64,000 bases of DNA from Cyanobium usitatum str. Tous (GTDB lineage Bacteria; Cyanobacteriota; Cyanobacteriia; PCC-6307; Cyanobiaceae). The DNA is taken from contig NZ_OY986431.1 in assembly GCF_963920485.1 (NCBI RefSeq), positions 1,550,001-1,614,000 on the forward strand, read 5' to 3'. The translations under genes were made by a program, and so were the position numbers. Below the pieces are notes generated by a model. It was given only the letters and a program-made list of their open reading frames with translations, was not told the DNA's origin and made no database searches. Positions 8,563 through 17,720 of this stretch are shown here, piece after piece (position 1 is the stretch's first letter; the number at the start of each line of letters is the position of its first letter).

Positions 8563-9094
8563 CCAGGCGGCGGACGCTGCGCCGCAGCACCTCGGCGCAG
8601 TCCGCCCGCATCAACAGGCCCGAGCCACCCCAGAGCAAGCGGGGAGCCAGATCGGCGGGGCCCGCAGCGAGCTCCCGCAGGGGCGCAAAGCCCAGGCCGC
8701 GGAAATAGCGCACTAGGCGGCGGTGCTGGGCGTCGCTGTCGCGGATCGCCAGGATCGTGGCCTGGAGGCAGGGGGTGGCTTCCAGGGCCCAGGCAAAGGT
8801 GGCCGCCCAGATCAGCGGACCCAAAGCTGCCGTGTCATCCCCAGCCTGCACCCGCATCGTGTCCAGCCGCAGGCCCCTGGCGCTCGGCAGGGCCCAGCCC
8901 TTGAGCTCGCCCAGCAGCAGCAGCCTCTCCCCATCCCGCCGCGCCACTCCCACCCGCAGCCCCCAGGCCAGCCCCGCCGGCCGGCTCACCTGCAGGCGCA
9001 GCAACAGGCCCCGCGTACGGGCCTCCTGCTCCAGCTGCTCCAAGCTGGGGTTGGGGCAAGTAGGTGCCTCGGGGGAAGAGCTGGACATCCACAA
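8543..9094 (-). CDS. conserved cyanobacterial GNAT-like protein
   Basis: A 183-residue protein whose layout (GERLLLLGELKGWALP, then LRLDTMRVQ, then ATILAIRDSDAQHRRLVRYFRGLGFAPLREL) resembles the strands and the final 'YxxxGF' element of GNAT acetyltransferases. No clear acetyl-CoA loop (Q/RxxGxG/A) is visible, so catalytic activity is uncertain. A start at the second Met (9088) is equally possible. It is coupled to the J-domain gene downstream and divergent from the toxin-antitoxin pair. Confidence 0.55.
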   Translation of the reverse strand: MWMSSSSPEAPTCPNPSLEQLEQEARTRGLLLRLQVSRPAGLAWGLRVGVARRDGERLLLLGELKGWALPSARGLRLDTMRVQAGDDTAALGPLIWAATFAWALEATPCLQATILAIRDSDAQHRRLVRYFRGLGFAPLRELAAGPADLAPRLLWGGSGLLMRADCAEVLRRSVRRLGGLDGL

Positions 9095-9158
9095 CCGCCA
9101 GGGCCAGGGCCAGTCTCAGCCGTTGGCCAGAGTTCCATCATGGCGGGTAGCGACTAAT

Positions 9159-9476
9159 ATGGTCGCACATATGGTGCCAAGCGTGTCTGAAGTAGTCGCA
9201 AGCCAGGTTTCGGTTCGGGATCTCAAGACCCATCTCTCCGAATGGCTAGCCCGTGCTCAGTCTGGCGAGGTGGTGGAAGTCACCTCCCATCGCAAGCCCA
9301 TCGCTCGCATCACGGCGCTGAAGCCAGCTGCTTCAGCCTCAACCAATCCGCTGCAGAAGGCGATTGATGCCGGCGTGATCAGCTGGAATGGCGAGAATCC
9401 TGTTATTTCACCACCCGTAAAGCTGAATGATGGTGGCCCACTGATGAGTGACATCGTGATCGAGGATCGTGGTTAG
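9159..9476 (+). CDS. Phd/YefM-type antitoxin
   Basis: A 105-residue antitoxin. The N-terminal DNA-binding part reads SQVSVRDLKTHLSEWLARAQSGEVVEVTSHRKPIARI in pieces, which is the standard Phd/YefM pattern; the C-terminal tail (NPLQKAIDAGVISWNGENP) would wrap the toxin. Starts at ATG 9159, ATG 9171 and GTG 9183 are all in frame. It precedes the PIN toxin by 5 bp. Such antitoxins usually repress their own promoter, which here must lie in the 64 bp between this start and the divergent gene at 9094. Confidence 0.85.
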   Translation: MVAHMVPSVSEVVASQVSVRDLKTHLSEWLARAQSGEVVEVTSHRKPIARITALKPAASASTNPLQKAIDAGVISWNGENPVISPPVKLNDGGPLMSDIVIEDRG

Positions 9477-9481
9477 ACACT

Positions 9482-9907
9482 GTGATCCTTTTTTGTGATA
9501 CCTCTGCCATTCTCAAGCTCTTCATCGACGAGCAGGGCAGCGAGAGCATGATCAAGGCAAGCTCTTCATCGGAAGGAATCGCGGTCTGCAGGATCACCTG
9601 GGCTGAGTCGATGGCTGCCTTTGCCCAGCGCACTCGTTTCAAGGGTGCTAGTCAGTCTGGAATAGCCCAGGCTCGATCCATGTTTGAGCAGGCTTGGCCT
9701 GGCTTTGCGATCGCGGATATCACCCAGCCGCTGGTCGAAAAAGCTGGTGTATTTGCCGAGGCTTTTGGCCTGCGCGGCTACGACAGCGTTCAGCTGGCAG
9801 CTGCCCATCAGTTGCATGGGCATTTTGCCCTTCCGCTGACCTTTGCCTGTTTCGACCGACGCCTCAACCAGGCCGCCAAGGTGCTTCAGCTGGAGGTGCT
9901 TCCGTGA
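9482..9907 (+). CDS. vapC: PIN-domain toxin (VapC-like ribonuclease)
   Basis: A 141-residue PIN domain starting with GTG. The acidic metal-binding residues are visible: D6 in FCDTSAILKLF, E43 in TWAESMAAF, D100 in GYDSVQLAAA and D117 in CFDRRL. VapC-type toxins cleave tRNA or rRNA when the antitoxin is lost. The frame is intact with all catalytic residues, so the pair is probably functional. Its TGA overlaps the GTG of a short frame behind it. Confidence 0.87.
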   Translation: MILFCDTSAILKLFIDEQGSESMIKASSSSEGIAVCRITWAESMAAFAQRTRFKGASQSGIAQARSMFEQAWPGFAIADITQPLVEKAGVFAEAFGLRGYDSVQLAAAHQLHGHFALPLTFACFDRRLNQAAKVLQLEVLP

Positions 9908-10008
9908 AACAAGCAGCCACGATCGCCAGTGAGATGGACCATCTCGACCAACTCGGGGCCAAGGCCTTCGATGGCTTCCTGGTCCACAAGTACCTGATGT
10001 CCACCTAG
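9904..10008 (+). pseudogene. 34-codon fragment resembling the N-terminus of BrxL
   Basis: This frame begins with a GTG that overlaps the vapC stop as GTGA and reads VKQAATIASEMDHLDQLGAK followed by AFDGFLVHKYLMST and a TAG. BrxL (Lon-like protein of BREX phage-defence systems) starts with a similar 'LDxLxxxxFxGxVVRKDL' segment. If the resemblance is real, the gene has been cut off after about 30 residues. The match is from memory and short, so it is tentative; it could also be a small independent protein of the toxin-antitoxin operon. Confidence 0.3.
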
Positions 10009-10026
10009 GTGGTGGGGTTCCCCTGA

Positions 10027-11736
10027 TCAGTTAGGACGCGTCAGCCGCCTCTGGAAGCGGGCGATCTCCAGCTCCAGCACCCCCTCATTGATGGCCAGCG
10101 CATGGGCAATCGCCCGCAGTTGCAGGTCTTCCTCCGGCTCGATCTCGCCGTCGGCGCAGGCCACCCGGAAGGCGGATTCCAGGATCAGCTCGCGGCCGTT
10201 GTCATCGAGCAGGGGCAGCTCCTGGCGCAGCCGCTCCAGCAGGGCAGCGAAGGGGGCTTCGGCTCCCAGGGTCAGGGTCTGGGTGGCTGCGACCAGGGTC
10301 TGCAGGGATTGGGGATCTGGCTGCTCACCCATGATCTCGGCATAGGCCTCGGCAATGCTGGAGATTTCCGGCGCCTCGATTTCGCCGTCGGCCAGGGTTA
10401 TGGACACCATGCAGTCGAGCATCAGATCGCGCACCTTGGTGGCGTAGCGGTCGCCATGGGATACGGCCCAGCGCAGATCGCTGAGATCCCGCTGCTTGCG
10501 GCTGTGCTGGGAGGCGCGGGGGTCACGCTTGCAGCCGCTGCGGCCTCCCGAGAGGCTGTCATAGATATGGAAGGTGAAGCGATCCACCAGCTGCTGGCAG
10601 AAGCTCACCCCGCGCACCGAGTTGCCGTAGGCATCGAGGCGCGGCGAGAAGGTGGCAAAACCCATCAGGTTGGGGATCACCACCATCACTGCACCTGCAA
10701 CCCCCGATTTGGCCGGCAGGCCCACCTCCAGGGTGAAAGTGCCGGCGTTGTCGTAGAGCCCCGAGGCCTGCATCACCGAGAGGGTTTTCTTGACCACATC
10801 TGTGCTGAGCACCTGCTGGCCGGTGATCGGGCAGACGCCGCCATTGGCCAGGGTGGCCGCCGCTATCGAGAGCATCGTGGCGTTCATCTCGATGCTGCAG
10901 CACGAGAGGTAAACGTCCATCATCTTGTGGAGATCAACGCCGCGGGGTAGGCCCCGGCCGCCGCGCAGCAGGTAGGCAATCGCAAAATTGTTGTCTGCGG
11001 TTTCCCGCTCCGAGAGCATGGTCTCTTCGCTGAAGCGCACCGGGGCGATCCCGCCGCTGAGATTTGCCCACAGATCCATGATCGTCTGGGTGATCTGGCG
11101 GGCGTCCAGCTCGGGGGTTCCCGAGGCGACCAGGCCGGCCATCATGATCGCCCCAGCATTCACGCAGGGGTTGAAAGGCCGTTGGTCGGGTAGCAGCTCA
11201 AGGGAATTGAAGGGGCGGCCGGAGGGCTCCACCCCCACAAACTGGTTGATGAACTCCACGCCTTCCCTTGCGAGGCCAAAGGCATAGGTGAGCGGCTTGG
11301 AAACTGACTGAATGGAGTGGTAAACATCCACATCACCGAAGCCCATGCGCTGGCCATCGACGCTGCAGATTGCCACCCCCCATTTCTCGGGATCGGCATC
11401 CCGCAGGATCGGGATGTAGTCGGCATTGCTGCCGCTGCGCTCCGGGGCCACATGTTTAAACACCGTCCCAATGTCGGTGCAGAACTCCTGCCAGTCGGGG
11501 ATAATGAGCTCGCGCTTAAAGGCGCGGCTCAGCATCAAAAGCTCCTCTCCCACCAGGGCTGAGAAGCCAGCGAAATCGATCTGTTGTTTGTCCAGCTCCT
11601 TCAACTTGGCCATGGTGGAGGCCAGGCGAAAGTCGTCTAGGCAGATGCCGCTGCTTGCAATGCGAGCCTGGATGGCTTTGGCAGTGGTGGTGCCGTTGAC
11701 TTCCACCAGGGCAAAAAGTTCGCGAAGGCGATCCAT
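10027..11736 (-). CDS. glsA: glutaminase with extra N-terminal domain and C-terminal TerB domain
   Basis: A 569-residue protein, far longer than the roughly 310 residues of a bacterial GlsA. Residues 1-80 form a helical domain (LRELFALVEVNGTTTAKAIQ ... DDFRLASTMAKLKELD) like the EF-hand-type region in front of animal glutaminases. Residues about 85-400 are a serine-dependent beta-lactamase-fold glutaminase with the S144-V-S-K147 catalytic motif, NPCVNAGAI and the LPAKSGVAG loop. Residues about 430-569 are a TerB-type helical domain with two ADGEIE metal-binding motifs. It hydrolyses glutamine to glutamate and ammonia; the TerB part suggests metal-responsive or membrane-associated regulation, which is inference. 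Confidence 0.88.
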   Translation of the reverse strand: MDRLRELFALVEVNGTTTAKAIQARIASSGICLDDFRLASTMAKLKELDKQQIDFAGFSALVGEELLMLSRAFKRELIIPDWQEFCTDIGTVFKHVAPERSGSNADYIPILRDADPEKWGVAICSVDGQRMGFGDVDVYHSIQSVSKPLTYAFGLAREGVEFINQFVGVEPSGRPFNSLELLPDQRPFNPCVNAGAIMMAGLVASGTPELDARQITQTIMDLWANLSGGIAPVRFSEETMLSERETADNNFAIAYLLRGGRGLPRGVDLHKMMDVYLSCCSIEMNATMLSIAAATLANGGVCPITGQQVLSTDVVKKTLSVMQASGLYDNAGTFTLEVGLPAKSGVAGAVMVVIPNLMGFATFSPRLDAYGNSVRGVSFCQQLVDRFTFHIYDSLSGGRSGCKRDPRASQHSRKQRDLSDLRWAVSHGDRYATKVRDLMLDCMVSITLADGEIEAPEISSIAEAYAEIMGEQPDPQSLQTLVAATQTLTLGAEAPFAALLERLRQELPLLDDNGRELILESAFRVACADGEIEPEEDLQLRAIAHALAINEGVLELEIARFQRRLTRPN

Positions 11737-11823
11737 ACACAGCCCTTATTAGAAAACTTTAGGCGCGTCATTTTGCATCAAAATATACAAATTGCCCTCC
11801 AGCGCCCCTGGCGTCGCCCACGG

Positions 11824-12831
11824 TCACCGCAGCCAGGGCTCGGCGCGAAGCACGGCCCCCAGGAGCAAGGGCCCATAGAGATGGGGAAAGAGCTCCCCGC
11901 CGTAAGCAGGTTCGAGGCGCACCTCCAAACCGGCAGCCGCCAGGCGCTGGGGATCGATCGTAAGCAACAACACCTCAGCGGCGGGCAGATCGGCGTAGAA
12001 GCGGTTAGCAGTTGCCGGCACTTGGTGCGCTGAGCTGAGGTGGATGAAGCCCACCGACTCCAGAGCCAAGCCTCTAGTGGAGCGGCGATACACGCCATCG
12101 ACCCGGGCCGCCTGCCACTCCGGCCGCAACGCCAGGTGATAAAGCAAGCCAGGTGAGCGCCAAGGGGCCCGCGCAGCCCAGGGAAACTCCTGAACCGCCG
12201 CCAGCTCCGGAGATGCCAAAAACCGACCCAGCCAGGCCTGGAGCGCAGCCAACTGCGGCTCGGCATCAAAGCCCGCCGGATCTACCAGGCGAAACTGGCG
12301 CACGAAGGGCAGCAGGGCCCAGTCGGCCAGGGAAGGGCGATCGCCGAGCAGCCAGCCGCCGGCCCCCAGTAGCTCGTTCCAGCGACGCAGGATCGTGAGG
12401 CCAGCAAGCCGGTTGGTGCTGGCTGACTCCCCTGGGTAGCGATTGGGGTATTTGAAACGATCGAGGTGCTGCTTAAAGGGGCCGTCGTTGGCGGCGATCA
12501 GTGCGTCCATATCGGCCAGCTGGGCTGGGCTCCAGCCTGCCAACCAGCCGTGAGGATCGCGGCGCTCCAGGGCCCAGCGCATGATCGCCAGGCTTTCATC
12601 CAGCACCTGAGCCCCCAACACCAACACTGGCACCGTGCCCTTGGCGGAGGCCTCCAGCAGCTCGGGGGGCTTGGCCTTGAGACTCACCTCGCGCAGCTCC
12701 AGGTTTTGGCCAGGCTGCAGGCCAGCGGCAGCTAAGGCCAGCCGCGCCCGGATTGCGTAGGGGCAACGGCGAAAGCTATACAAAATTGGCTGGTGATCAG
12801 CCAACGGGGCGCCCGCCGAGGTGGCACTCAC
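11824..12831 (-). CDS. glutathione S-transferase fused to a DUF952 domain
   Basis: A 335-residue fusion. The N-terminal thioredoxin-like domain carries SFRRCPYAIRARLAL with a Cys-Pro motif and the cis-Pro region KGTVPVLVL, followed by ESLAIMRWAL and an all-helical GST C-domain to about residue 220. From LLYHLALRPEWQAAR near residue 232 the rest is DUF952, including GFIHLSSAHQVPATANRFY. DUF952 is usually a stand-alone protein of about 110 residues with an ADP-ribosyl-like fold and unknown activity. The start overlaps the end of trhO by 35 bp, so a slightly later start is possible. Confidence 0.82.
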   Translation of the reverse strand: MSATSAGAPLADHQPILYSFRRCPYAIRARLALAAAGLQPGQNLELREVSLKAKPPELLEASAKGTVPVLVLGAQVLDESLAIMRWALERRDPHGWLAGWSPAQLADMDALIAANDGPFKQHLDRFKYPNRYPGESASTNRLAGLTILRRWNELLGAGGWLLGDRPSLADWALLPFVRQFRLVDPAGFDAEPQLAALQAWLGRFLASPELAAVQEFPWAARAPWRSPGLLYHLALRPEWQAARVDGVYRRSTRGLALESVGFIHLSSAHQVPATANRFYADLPAAEVLLLTIDPQRLAAAGLEVRLEPAYGGELFPHLYGPLLLGAVLRAEPWLR

Positions 12832-13732
12832 CCCGCTGGCGAGCCCGCTCCATCTGGCGCTGACGCTCAGCGAAACGCTGCCGATCAGCGTCGCTGAAGC
12901 GCTCGAGGCAGTGGCGGCAGCTCACCCCGGCCACGTAGCTGGCCAGCTTGCGATCGGCAGGCGAAAGCGGCAGGCCGCAGGCATGGCAAACGCTGTGCTC
13001 ACCGGGCTCGAGCTGGTGGTTGACGGCTACTCGCTTATCAAACACGAAGCACTCGCCGCGCCAGCTGCTTAGCTGCTCGGGGATCTCCTCGAGGTAGCGC
13101 AAAATGCCGCCCTCCAGGTGGTGCACCCCGGCAAAACCCTGCTGCTGCAGGTAGGCCGTGGCCTTCTCGCAGCGGATGCCGCCGGTGCAGAACATCGCAA
13201 TCGCCCGGGGCTGGCGCTGCTCCACCAGCGGCCTGAGCTCCCGCTCCACCCACTCGGGAAACTCGCGAAAAGTTGCGGTGCCCGGATCAATCGCACCTTC
13301 AAAGCTGCCGATCTCCACCTCGTAGGCGTTGCGGGTATCGATCACCAGGGTTTCAGGGTCGGCGATCAAGGCATCCCACCGCTCAGGGGGCACGTGGGTA
13401 CCCACCTCCGAAGCCAGATAGGGACTCACCTGGGGCTCGCCCATGGTGACGATCTCTCGCTTGAGCCGCACTTTGAGCCGGTGGAAAGCCTGAATCTCCG
13501 AGCGGCTGAACTTGGCTTCCAACCGCTCCAGGCCTGCCACCTGCCGCAGCCGAGCCAGCAGCGCCTGCACGCCAACATCTGCTCCGGCAATCGTGCCGTT
13601 TACCCCCTCAGCCGCCAGCAGGATCGTGCCGCTTACCCCCTCGGCTGCTGCCAGATCTCCCAATTCGCGCTGCAGCTCTGGCAGGCCCTCCAGGGCGGCG
13701 AAGCGATAAAACGCCGCCACCAGCACACTCAT
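12797..13732 (-). CDS. trhO: tRNA uridine(34) hydroxylase (rhodanese-like)
   Basis: A 311-residue rhodanese-domain enzyme that makes 5-hydroxyuridine at tRNA position 34 in an O2-dependent reaction. The N-terminal ferredoxin-like domain ends with [12 protein letters not shown], the rhodanese domain shows [18 protein letters not shown] and the active-site loop [16 protein letters not shown], and the C-terminal Cys pairs CHACGLPL and CRHC are typical. The ATG at 13732 overlaps the bioB stop as ATGA, so the two are coupled. Confidence 0.92.
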   Translation of the reverse strand: MSVLVAAFYRFAALEGLPELQRELGDLAAAEGVSGTILLAAEGVNGTIAGADVGVQALLARLRQVAGLERLEAKFSRSEIQAFHRLKVRLKREIVTMGEPQVSPYLASEVGTHVPPERWDALIADPETLVIDTRNAYEVEIGSFEGAIDPGTATFREFPEWVERELRPLVEQRQPRAIAMFCTGGIRCEKATAYLQQQGFAGVHHLEGGILRYLEEIPEQLSSWRGECFVFDKRVAVNHQLEPGEHSVCHACGLPLSPADRKLASYVAGVSCRHCLERFSDADRQRFAERQRQMERARQRGECHLGGRPVG

Positions 13733-14703
13733 CCGCCCACCTGCACGCCGGCGGCGGCCAGAAGCTCCCGGTCGGCCTCCACCGCTGGATTGGAGGTGGT
13801 GAGAAGGGTGTCGCCGTAAAAAATCGAATCGGCCCCTGCCAGCAGGCAAAGGATCTGGGCTTCCCGACCCAGCTTCTCGCGGCCGGCACTGAGCCGAACC
13901 CGCGCCTGGGGCATCAGGATCCGGGCCGTGGCCACCATCCGCACCAGTTCTAGGGGGTCGACTGACGGCAGATCTTCTAGGGGGGTGCCCTCCACCGCCA
14001 CCAGGGCATTGATGGGCACGCTCTCCGGGTGGGGATCCAGATTGGCCAGCACCTGCAGCAGACCGGCCCGGTCAGCAGCGGTTTCGCCCATGCCGATGAT
14101 GCCGCCACAACAGAGGGTGATGCCGGAGCGCCGCACCCGGGCCAGGGTCTCAAGCCGCTCCTGGTAAGTGCGGGTGGTGATGATCCGGTCGTAGTGCTCG
14201 GGGCTGGTGTCGAGGTTGTGGTTGTAGGCGGTGAGGCCGGCTGCAGCTAGGCGCTCGGCCTGGGAGTAGCTCAGCATGCCGGCGGTTACACAGGCCTCCA
14301 GGCCCAGCTCGCGCACGCCGCGCACCATCTGCAGCATTGCCTCAAAGGGAGCGCCGTCGCGGATCTCACGCCAGGCCCAGCCCATGCAGAAGCGATGGGC
14401 CCCGGCTTGCTTGGCGGCCCGGGCCCGCTCCAGCACCTGCTCCACCTCCAGCTCAGGCCGGCCCGCCACATCGCTGCTGTTGTGCAGCGACTGGGGGCAG
14501 TAGGCACAGTCCTCTTCGCAGCCGCCGGTCTTGACGCTGAGCAGTGAGGCCAGCTGCACGTGGTAGCCGGGGTTGGCGGCGCGGTGCACCTGCTGGGCCT
14601 GCCAAAGCAACTCCATCAGCGGCTGCTCCAGCAGCGCTTGAATTTCGGAACGGGACCAGTCGTGACGCGTGATCAAGGCGAGTTCAGCAGGGTTCGACAC
14701 CAC
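13729..14703 (-). CDS. bioB: biotin synthase
   Basis: A radical-SAM enzyme of about 324 residues converting dethiobiotin to biotin. The SAM cluster motif is [11 protein letters not shown], followed by [20 protein letters not shown] and GIIGMGET, all standard for BioB. The true start is one of two adjacent GTG codons (14703 or 14700) just before [14 protein letters not shown]; the longer ATG frame from 14847 is antisense-like sequence inside uppS. It overlaps the end of uppS by about 20 bp. Confidence 0.94.
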   Translation of the reverse strand: MVSNPAELALITRHDWSRSEIQALLEQPLMELLWQAQQVHRAANPGYHVQLASLLSVKTGGCEEDCAYCPQSLHNSSDVAGRPELEVEQVLERARAAKQAGAHRFCMGWAWREIRDGAPFEAMLQMVRGVRELGLEACVTAGMLSYSQAERLAAAGLTAYNHNLDTSPEHYDRIITTRTYQERLETLARVRRSGITLCCGGIIGMGETAADRAGLLQVLANLDPHPESVPINALVAVEGTPLEDLPSVDPLELVRMVATARILMPQARVRLSAGREKLGREAQILCLLAGADSIFYGDTLLTTSNPAVEADRELLAAAGVQVGG

Positions 14704-15457
14704 CAAAGCGGCGCTGGCGGCCCTGATAGTCGAGCAGGGCATTGAGCAGGGCCGCCTGATTGAAATCAGGCCACAGCACATCGGTGATGTGGATTTCGGC
14801 GTAAGCGAGCTGCCACAGCAGGAAATTGCTGATGCGCCTCTCGCCACTAGTGCGGATCAGCAGATCCGGATCGCACTCACCAACGGTGTGCAGCTCGGCG
14901 GCAAGCTGCTGCTCATCGATTGCGGCAGGATCTAGTTCCCCAGCCACGCAGCGCAGGGCCAGTCGCTGGGCAGCCCGCACCAGCTCGGCTCGGCCGCCGT
15001 AGTTGGTGCAAACGTTGAAGTGAATGCCCGTATTGGCTGCCGTGCGCTCGGTGGCATCGGCAATCAGGCGCTGCAGACCCTCCGGCAGGGGCTCAAGATC
15101 GCCAAGAAAGCGAATCCGCACCTGCTCCTGCTCCAGGGCCTGAAGCTCGCGGGCCAGCACCCGCTCAAACAAGGCCATCAGAAAGCTCACCTCCTCGCCA
15201 GGGCGGTTCCAGTTTTCGGTGGAAAAGGCGTAGGCGGTGAGGGCGCCGATGCCCCAGTCGCTGCAGAGCCGCAAGGTGCGCTTAAGGGCCTCAACCCCCT
15301 CGCGGTGGCCCATCACCCGGGGCAGGTTGCGCTGCTTTGCCCAGCGGCCATTGCCGTCCATGATCACGGCCACATGGACCGGCAGGCGCGCGGGATCGAG
15401 GCCAGCCGGAATGGGCAGGGAGGCGTTCGCAGTGGTGGTCGCCAGGGCGCGACTCAT
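14684..15457 (-). CDS. uppS: undecaprenyl pyrophosphate synthase
   Basis: A 257-residue cis-prenyltransferase that makes the C55 lipid carrier for peptidoglycan and other cell-envelope polymers. Characteristic motifs are [19 protein letters not shown] with the catalytic Asp, STENWNRP, and the C-terminal [19 protein letters not shown] with YAEIH. Its ATG overlaps the cdaA stop by 4 bp, placing it in the lysA-cdaA-uppS-bioB-trhO run. Confidence 0.95.
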   Translation of the reverse strand: MSRALATTTANASLPIPAGLDPARLPVHVAVIMDGNGRWAKQRNLPRVMGHREGVEALKRTLRLCSDWGIGALTAYAFSTENWNRPGEEVSFLMALFERVLARELQALEQEQVRIRFLGDLEPLPEGLQRLIADATERTAANTGIHFNVCTNYGGRAELVRAAQRLALRCVAGELDPAAIDEQQLAAELHTVGECDPDLLIRTSGERRISNFLLWQLAYAEIHITDVLWPDFNQAALLNALLDYQGRQRRFGGVEPC

Positions 15458-16284
15458 CCGCGTGATTCCGGCGTGTCCTTCGCCACGCTACGCCCAACTG
15501 GCAAGGCCAGGGCCTGGCTGAGCAGGTCGTGCAAACGGCTGCTGGTAATCGGCCGCTCCAGGCGCCCCTGACTCGCCAGCGACAGGGTGCCGGTTTCCTC
15601 CGACACAACAATCGCCAGGCACTGATCGAAGCGCTCGGTCAGCCCCAGAGCCGCCAGATGGCGGGTGCCATAGCGGTTGATGCCCTGGCGCGATAGGGGC
15701 AGGATCACCCCGGCGGCGACGATGCGGTTGGCCTTCACCAGCACGGCACCGTCGTGCAGCGGCGTGTCAGCGGCAAACAGGTTGAGCAGCAAATCCACCG
15801 ACAGCTTGGCGTCGAGGCCAATGCCGGGATTCAAGAAGTCTTCTGGGCGCAGGTCGCTGCCCAGATCCACCACGATCAAGCCGCCGCGGCGGGCCTGGGA
15901 AAGGCGGCCGGCAGCCTCACTCAAAACCGCCACCGATCCCGATCCCAGTTGGTCTTGACTGCGGCTGCCAAACAAAACCCCGAGGCGGCCGGTGCCAAGC
16001 AGCTCCATCAGCCGGCGCAGCTCCCCCTGCCAGAGAATCGCCAGGGCGAGGCTGCAGGCCAGCACCAGGGCATCAACAAGCTTGCTGGTGAGCGGCAGGT
16101 TGGCGTAGCGCTGCACCACCCAGGCCAGGGCCACCAGCAGCAAATAGCCCCGTAGCAGCCAGAGGGTGCGGGCCTCGGTGACCCGGCCGAGCACAAGCAC
16201 GCCCAGGCCGAAGGCAAACAGCAGATCAAGGAGCAGGCGCAAATCGATCAGCCGGAGCAACTCACCCAGTTGCGGCCCGATCAC
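15454..16284 (-). CDS. cdaA: diadenylate cyclase CdaA
   Basis: A 276-residue membrane protein that condenses two ATP to c-di-AMP. Three N-terminal hydrophobic segments occupy residues 10-85; the DAC domain follows with the DGA motif in [10 protein letters not shown] and the [10 protein letters not shown] motif (RHR-type) for catalysis. c-di-AMP controls osmotic and potassium balance and night survival in cyanobacteria. The matching phosphodiesterase PgpH is encoded at 56944-59013. The gene is 20 bp downstream of lysA. Confidence 0.94.
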   Translation of the reverse strand: MIGPQLGELLRLIDLRLLLDLLFAFGLGVLVLGRVTEARTLWLLRGYLLLVALAWVVQRYANLPLTSKLVDALVLACSLALAILWQGELRRLMELLGTGRLGVLFGSRSQDQLGSGSVAVLSEAAGRLSQARRGGLIVVDLGSDLRPEDFLNPGIGLDAKLSVDLLLNLFAADTPLHDGAVLVKANRIVAAGVILPLSRQGINRYGTRHLAALGLTERFDQCLAIVVSEETGTLSLASQGRLERPITSSRLHDLLSQALALPVGRSVAKDTPESRG

Positions 16285-16304
16285 GTGTACTCCAGTCGAT
16301 TAAC

Positions 16305-17693
16305 TCACCCTACCGATCGCAACCGAGTTGGCAAAACGTCGTAGCGCAGTAGGTCTTCCGGCTGCTCGCGGCGCTGCACCAAATCAGCGACCCCATCGTG
16401 GACTAGCACCGCCGCTGGCCGAGGGATGCGGTTGTAGTTGGAGCTCATCGAGGCGTTGTAAGCGCCGGTGGCAAAAACCACCAACACATCGCCGCTACCA
16501 GCGGGCGGCAGGGCCAAATCCTTGAGCAGCACGTCGCCAGATTCGCAGTGCTTACCAGCCACGGTGACGGTTTCGCTGGCCTCGGCCGTGGGGCGATCAG
16601 CCAACACCGCCGTGTATTGGGACTGGTAGGTGATCGGCCGGGGATTGTCGCTCATGCCGCCGTCCACCGAGAGGTAGGTGCGGAGGCCGGGGATGTCCTT
16701 GCGGCTGCCCAGCTCGTAGAGGGTGACCCCGGCGCTGGCCACCAGGGAACGCCCCGGTTCACAGAGCAGGCGGGGCAGCTCCAGCCCCCGCTCCTGACAG
16801 GCCGCCACCACCGCCTCAGCCACGCTGCGCACCCACTCACTGATGCTCGGCGGATCGTCGCTGGTGGTGTATCGAATACCCAGGCCACCGCCCACGTTGA
16901 GATCAACCACCGGGTGCCCCAGGGAGCGGGCCAAGGCCAGGGCATCGGCCATCACGCCAGCCAGGTCGCGGTGGGGCTGGAGCTCGAAAATCTGGGAGCC
17001 GATATGGGCGTGCAGCCCGGTGAGCTGGGCCCAAGAGCAGGTCGCCAGGTGCTGCAGCACCGCCTCGAGCTGGTCGGGATCAAAGCCAAACTTGCTATCG
17101 AGGTGGCCGGTGCGGATGTACTCATGGGTGTGGCACTCAATGCCCGGCGTAAAACGCAGCATCAGCTGCACGGGTCGCCGCAAGTCAGGGGCTAGGGCAG
17201 CCAGCAGCTCAAGATCGCGCCAGTTGTCAGCCACCACCGTGACGCCCTGCTCGGCTGCCAGGGCCAGCTCTTCGCGGCTCTTGTTGTTGCCGTGCAGAAC
17301 GATGCGCTCAGCCGGCATGCCGCCCTGCAGGGCGGTGAGCAGCTCGCCAGCAGAAACCGCATCAAGGCCCAGGCCTTCCGATGCCACCAGGGCAGTTATG
17401 GCCAAGGAGCTATTGGCCTTGGAGGCGTAGATGGCTAGGGACGGCCCTGGGTAGTGCTGGGCGAGGGCTTCCCGATAGGCCCGGCAGGTGCCCCGCAGGG
17501 TGGCTTCATCGAGCACAAATAAAGGTGTGCCGTAATCGCGGGCCAGGTTGCTCAGCAGGCAGCCACCCACCACTAGGCGCCCCTCCCTGTCGAGGGCAGT
17601 GGTGAGGGGGGTGAGATTGCGATTAGGACTATGGGGATCCCTATCGCTTTCAAAGGGATTCAGCAGCGCAGCGGGCTCATGGGGGGTCAGCAT
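16305..17693 (-). CDS. lysA: diaminopimelate decarboxylase
   Basis: A 462-residue PLP enzyme catalysing the last step of lysine synthesis. The PLP lysine is in YASKANSSLAI, the glycine loop is NVGGGLGIRY, and the second-subunit motif CESGDVLLKD with Cys is present. I chose ATG 17693 (MLTPHEPAAL) because a longer start at 17777 would run into the divergent rimI gene. Placing lysA before cdaA and uppS groups it with envelope biosynthesis. Confidence 0.94.
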   Translation of the reverse strand: MLTPHEPAALLNPFESDRDPHSPNRNLTPLTTALDREGRLVVGGCLLSNLARDYGTPLFVLDEATLRGTCRAYREALAQHYPGPSLAIYASKANSSLAITALVASEGLGLDAVSAGELLTALQGGMPAERIVLHGNNKSREELALAAEQGVTVVADNWRDLELLAALAPDLRRPVQLMLRFTPGIECHTHEYIRTGHLDSKFGFDPDQLEAVLQHLATCSWAQLTGLHAHIGSQIFELQPHRDLAGVMADALALARSLGHPVVDLNVGGGLGIRYTTSDDPPSISEWVRSVAEAVVAACQERGLELPRLLCEPGRSLVASAGVTLYELGSRKDIPGLRTYLSVDGGMSDNPRPITYQSQYTAVLADRPTAEASETVTVAGKHCESGDVLLKDLALPPAGSGDVLVVFATGAYNASMSSNYNRIPRPAAVLVHDGVADLVQRREQPEDLLRYDVLPTRLRSVG

Positions 17694-17720
17694 GGCTTTG
17701 GCTGCGCGGGTCAAGTGAGC

